Positions 5,473-7,968 of a stretch of 7,968 nt of DNA are shown piece by piece. Source of the stretch: an uncultured Collinsella sp. (GTDB lineage Bacteria > Actinomycetota > Coriobacteriia > Coriobacteriales > Coriobacteriaceae). The stretch is from NCBI GenBank assembly GCA_900549455.1, contig UROM01000082.1, positions 1 to 7,968 of the forward strand. Direction: 5' to 3'. Position 1 is the stretch's first letter; every line of letters begins with the position of its first letter. The notes under the pieces were generated by a model that was given only the letters and a program-made list of their open reading frames with translations, had not been told where the DNA came from and did not search any database. The position numbers and the translations under genes are program-made.

Positions 5473-5480
5473 AGTATAGT
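5473..5480. promoter_or_regulatory. Overlapping divergent -10 elements
   Basis: The octamer AGTATAGT reads TATAGT on the plus strand (5475-5480, toward RNase D) and TATACT on the minus strand (5478-5473, toward the lipid kinase), each 5/6 matches to TATAAT. Start sites would fall near 5487 (plus) and 5466 (minus), giving 5' leaders of about 56 and 22 bases. No strong -35 is visible for either: the plus-strand hexamer at 17-bp spacing is TTCCCG. Confidence 0.5.
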
Positions 5481-5542
5481 TGTAGGGCAATGCCGATATC
5501 CTACCCGTGTTTTTCGGGCCTAACCTTATTCGATGGGTTGAT

Positions 5543-6676
5543 ATGTACATTTCCACACATCAGGCTCTGGTCGACTTTTGCCAGCGCGCCCGCGAGTTCG
5601 ACGCGATCGCCGTCGACACCGAGTTTTTGCGCGAGCGCACGTTTCATCCGCGCCTGTGCCTGGTCCAGATTGCCACCCCCGCCGAGAGTGTCGCTGTCGA
5701 TCCGCTGGTGATCGACGACCTGTCGCCGCTGGCCGAGCTTATGGCAGACGAGGGCGTGGTCAAGGTATTCCATGCTTGCTCGCAGGACATGGAAGTTATG
5801 CTCCATACCGTGGGCGCACTGCCGCGGCCGATTTTTGATACGCAAGTTGCCGCCGCCTTTTTGGGCGAGCGCCAGCAGATTTCGTATGGCGCGCTTGTTC
5901 AGACGTTCTGCGGCGTATCACTGCCCAAGACCGAGTCGCTGACCGATTGGTCGCGCCGCCCGCTGAGCGATAAGCAGATCGAATACGCAATCGATGATGT
6001 CAAGTACTTGATCGTCGCCTATACCGAGATGATGAGCCGCCTGCGTGAGTTGGGCCGCGTGGACTGGGTGCTCGATGAGTTGCGTCCTCTGGCCGACGAG
6101 TCACACTACCGTGCCGATCGCCATGAGGCATTCCGCAAGGTCAAGCGCATCAATTCGTGTAGCCGCCATCAGTTGGGCATTGCGCGCGAGCTTGCCGCCT
6201 GGCGTGAGGACCGCGCTGAGCGGCGAAACATCCCACGCAAGTGGGTTATGTCCGACGATACGCTGCTGGCCCTGGTTAAGCGCAATCCCGTGCGTGTTGA
6301 GGAGTTCCGCAGCATCCGCGGTACCGACCAGCTGGGGGAGCGCGACGTAGACGGCGCGCTGATGGCCATCAAGCGCGGCGCAAGCTGTCCGCACGACCGC
6401 CTGCCGCTCATGGTGCGCGGGCATCGCCAGATCTCTCCGGAGCTGGAGAGCGTGACGGATCTCATGTACGCGCTCATCCGCCTGGTTGCCGAGCGCTCGG
6501 GCGTGGCGACCTCGGTCATTGCCTCGCGCGATGACCTGGCCGACTACATTGAGCATCCTGAGCAAAGCCGCTTGCGCGAAGGTTGGCGTTTTGAGCTTGT
6601 GGGCTCGCGCCTGGACGATCTGCTTTCCGGCAATATGGGGTTGACGGTGAAGGACGGCAAAATCGAGCTCCTGTAG
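5543..6676 (+). CDS. rnd: Ribonuclease D
   Basis: 377-residue DEDDy 3'-5' exoribonuclease that trims tRNA and other stable RNA 3' ends in the cytosol. Exo I is VDTEF (Asp25, Glu27), Exo II HACSQDME (Asp82), then DTQ (99-101), and Exo III YAIDD (Tyr147, Asp151), the Tyr marking the DEDDy class. An HRDC domain follows around 200-285 (RHQLGIARELAAWRED), and a second helical region completes the C-terminus. Size matches the E. coli enzyme (about 375). I chose ATG 5543 (MYISTHQ) because family members begin right there; a GTG at 5507 would add twelve residues (FFGPNLIRW...) with no ribosome site. The ATG itself has only a weak GATGGG. It is divergently arranged with the lipid kinase and followed after 64 bp by the zinc peptidase. 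Confidence 0.92.
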   Translation: MYISTHQALVDFCQRAREFDAIAVDTEFLRERTFHPRLCLVQIATPAESVAVDPLVIDDLSPLAELMADEGVVKVFHACSQDMEVMLHTVGALPRPIFDTQVAAAFLGERQQISYGALVQTFCGVSLPKTESLTDWSRRPLSDKQIEYAIDDVKYLIVAYTEMMSRLRELGRVDWVLDELRPLADESHYRADRHEAFRKVKRINSCSRHQLGIARELAAWREDRAERRNIPRKWVMSDDTLLALVKRNPVRVEEFRSIRGTDQLGERDVDGALMAIKRGASCPHDRLPLMVRGHRQISPELESVTDLMYALIRLVAERSGVATSVIASRDDLADYIEHPEQSRLREGWRFELVGSRLDDLLSGNMGLTVKDGKIELL

Positions 6677-6699
6677 GGAAGCCTAGTCGGCTGAGTGGG

Positions 6700-6705
6700 T
6701 AGAAT
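6700..6705 (+). promoter_or_regulatory. Possible -10 for the zinc peptidase
   Basis: TAGAAT (5/6 to TATAAT) lies 36 bases before the peptidase start, in the 64-bp gap after RNase D. No good -35 is seen, so readthrough from RNase D is equally possible. Confidence 0.25.
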
Positions 6706-6740
6706 GCCTCCAACGTGTAACTCGATTCGAAGGAATTCGT

Positions 6741-7445
6741 ATGCCCTATTACTATGGATACGGCTTTGGCATCGACCCGCTGTACCTGTTGGTTGTTCTT
6801 GTTTGTACGGTGCTCGGTCTTGCCGCGCAGAGCTATATCAACTCGACGTACAAGACCTGGTCCAAGGCTCGCTCGGACGGCGACACGGGTGCCACAGTCG
6901 CGCGCCGTATGCTCGACGCCAACGGCTGCAACGCCGTGGGTATCAAGGGCGTCGCCGGTGAGCTCACCGACCACTACAACCCGCAGGATAACAACCTGTA
7001 TCTCTCGGATGCCAACCGTTCGGGCGGGTCGGTCGCAAGCGTTGCCGTCGCCTGCCACGAGGCAGGCCATGCCGCCCAGCGTCAAAGCGGTTACGCCATG
7101 ATGAAAGTGCGTACCGCCCTGGTTCCGGTTGTCAACTTTACCCAGAACACTTGGACCATCGTGTTGCTCTTGGGCCTGTTTATGAACATTGCCGGGCTCA
7201 CAACCCTCGCGTTGATCTTCTTCTCGTTTAGCGTGCTGTTCCAGTTGGTTACGCTACCGGTCGAGATTGATGCCAGCCGCCGTGCTGTGGCGTACATCGA
7301 GCAGTCGGGCATGAGCTCCAAGCAGGTCAACGGTGCCAAGAAGGTCCTGACGGCAGCCGCGCTTACCTACGTTGCTGCAGCGCTCACTTCGATCATTCAG
7401 CTGCTCTACCTGATGGCTCGCTACAACAGAAACTCTAACCGATAA
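6741..7445 (+). CDS. YugP-type membrane zinc metallopeptidase
   Basis: 234-residue integral membrane peptidase of the neutral zinc metallopeptidase family typified by Bacillus YugP (Zn_peptidase_2). An N-terminal tyrosine/glycine-rich stretch (MPYYYGYGFG) leads into helix 1 (about 14-30). The zinc motif HEAGH is at 106-110 (His106, Glu107, His110). Helices follow at about 138-172 and 205-228, and PVEIDAS (173-179) probably supplies the third ligand, as the PxExDAS element is conserved in the family. Length is typical (about 225-235). Start at 6741 is supported by AAGGA seven bases upstream. Physiological substrates of this family are poorly known; membrane-protein quality control is a guess. 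No frameshift or oddity seen. Confidence 0.9.
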   Translation: MPYYYGYGFGIDPLYLLVVLVCTVLGLAAQSYINSTYKTWSKARSDGDTGATVARRMLDANGCNAVGIKGVAGELTDHYNPQDNNLYLSDANRSGGSVASVAVACHEAGHAAQRQSGYAMMKVRTALVPVVNFTQNTWTIVLLLGLFMNIAGLTTLALIFFSFSVLFQLVTLPVEIDASRRAVAYIEQSGMSSKQVNGAKKVLTAAALTYVAAALTSIIQLLYLMARYNRNSNR

Positions 7446-7460
7446 CAAATCGGGTCGCTG

Positions 7461-7492
7461 AGCGCCGCGGGGATTCGTGTCCCCGCGGCGCT
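7461..7492. terminator. GC-rich hairpin without a U-tract after the zinc peptidase
   Basis: Perfect 13-bp stem AGCGCCGCGGGGA (7461-7473) / TCCCCGCGGCGCT (7480-7492) with a six-base loop, starting 16 bases past the stop codon. It is placed like a terminator, but the downstream sequence (GTACTATGTG) has no T-run on the plus strand. It may be a Rho- or Nus-assisted terminator, a 3' stability hairpin, or an insulating structure upstream of xseA. Confidence 0.5.
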
Positions 7493-7560
7493 GTACTATG
7501 TGTTGGACTTAATTTCGCACGGGGCCGGAGCCTCTGTGCTCGATAACGAAAGGAGGCTGC

Positions 7561-7919
7561 GTGGCAGGCTGGAACCTAACCGGCAATGCCGTTTCCGCCG
7601 AGTTTGACGGCTCGGACGAGCAGGAGCGCAAGGAGCTCAGCGTGAGCCAGGCGGTAGAGATCGCCGCCGGTGCGCTCGATGCCATTCCGCAGCTGAGCGT
7701 TCTGGGCGAGGTCACGGGTTTTCGTGGTCCTAACGCCCGAAGTGGCCACTGCTATTTCCAGATCAAGGACGATTCGGCTGCCGTTGACTGCATCATTTGG
7801 AAGGGTGCCTATCTCAAGCGCACGTTCGATCTGCGCGACGGCATGCAGGTGAGCTTTAAGGGCAGCTTCAATCTCTATAAGGCCACGGGCCGCATGAGCT
7901 TTGTCGCTCGCTCGTTCTC
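7561..7919 (+). CDS. xseA: Exonuclease VII large subunit, N-terminal part
   Basis: The first 119 codons are present; the gene is cut by the adapter at 7920. XseA forms, with XseB, the single-strand-specific exonuclease VII of DNA repair. The visible part is the N-terminal OB-fold DNA-binding domain: LSVSQAVEIA (about 28-37), LSVLGEVTGFRGP (about 48-60), SGHCYFQIKDD (about 64-74) and DGMQVSFKGSFNLY, matching the family layout. It starts with GTG at 7561, preceded by a strong AAAGGAGG (7549-7556). About 27 residues precede the conserved LSVSQ, slightly longer than in many homologues. The 115-bp gap upstream holds the GC-rich hairpin and no recognised promoter. xseB would be expected downstream, outside the contig. 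Confidence 0.92.
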
Positions 7920-7968
7920 CTGTCTCTTATACACATCTGACGCTGCCGACGATCGCATAAGTGTAGAT
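7920..7968 (-). other. Illumina Nextera adapter, reverse complement (artefact)
   Basis: Begins with CTGTCTCTTATACACATCT (mosaic end) and is the exact reverse complement of bases 1-49, including the same i5 index. It is not genomic and must be trimmed; codons of xseA must not be read past 7919. Confidence 0.98.

Noticed and set aside
1..7968. Terminal 49-bp inverted repeats as a mobile element or linear plasmid end
   Set aside because: The sequence matches the Nextera P5 arm, i5 index, Read 1 tail and Tn5 mosaic end exactly, so it is a library artefact.
1..7968. tRNA, rRNA, CRISPR array or toxin-antitoxin pair
   Set aside because: No regularly spaced repeats, no clover-leaf or rRNA signature and no such protein pair were found on reading both strands.

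Overview
The window is a 7.9 kb contig from a GC-rich bacterium that uses strong AGGAGG-type ribosome sites. A double-domain ECF ATPase, a C-terminally anchored C69 peptidase and an actinobacterial-style Trp leader motif (LNNWWWR) occur together. This suggests an actinomycete of gut type, most likely a Coriobacteriia member such as Collinsella. That placement is an inference from gene content, not from a marker gene. Both ends are untrimmed Illumina Nextera adapter (49 bp each, in inverted orientation), so the contig breaks are library artefacts and the two outermost genes are cut.

Left block (about 50-2190, minus strand): a transport unit, read right to left. An extended -10 promoter is followed by a 22-codon leader peptide with three consecutive Trp codons. 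A strong intrinsic terminator comes next, then an ECF-transporter S component resembling TrpP, then a double ATP-binding-domain ECF ATPase that runs off the contig. The leader has the mutually exclusive pairings expected of ribosome-mediated tryptophan attenuation, which points to tryptophan (or a precursor) as the substrate. The 212 bp between S component and ATPase hold two palindromic elements.

Middle block (2318-4517, minus strand): a secreted, membrane-anchored C69-family peptidase whose catalytic Cys is the first residue after the predicted signal-peptidase site. Its 5' region is AT-rich and carries a 13-bp direct repeat. Next comes an intrinsic terminator that closes a small operon made of a diacylglycerol/lipid-kinase family gene and a 30-residue single-helix membrane protein whose Shine-Dalgarno overlaps the kinase stop codon.

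Right block (5445-7919): the lipid kinase (minus) and RNase D (plus) diverge from a short intergenic region in which the two -10 elements overlap. RNase D is followed by a YugP-type membrane zinc peptidase, a GC-rich hairpin, and the first 119 codons of xseA (exonuclease VII large subunit), cut by the right adapter.

The most interesting element is the unannotated Trp leader/attenuator controlling an ECF transporter. The 30-aa membrane protein is the other gene that standard callers would probably miss.
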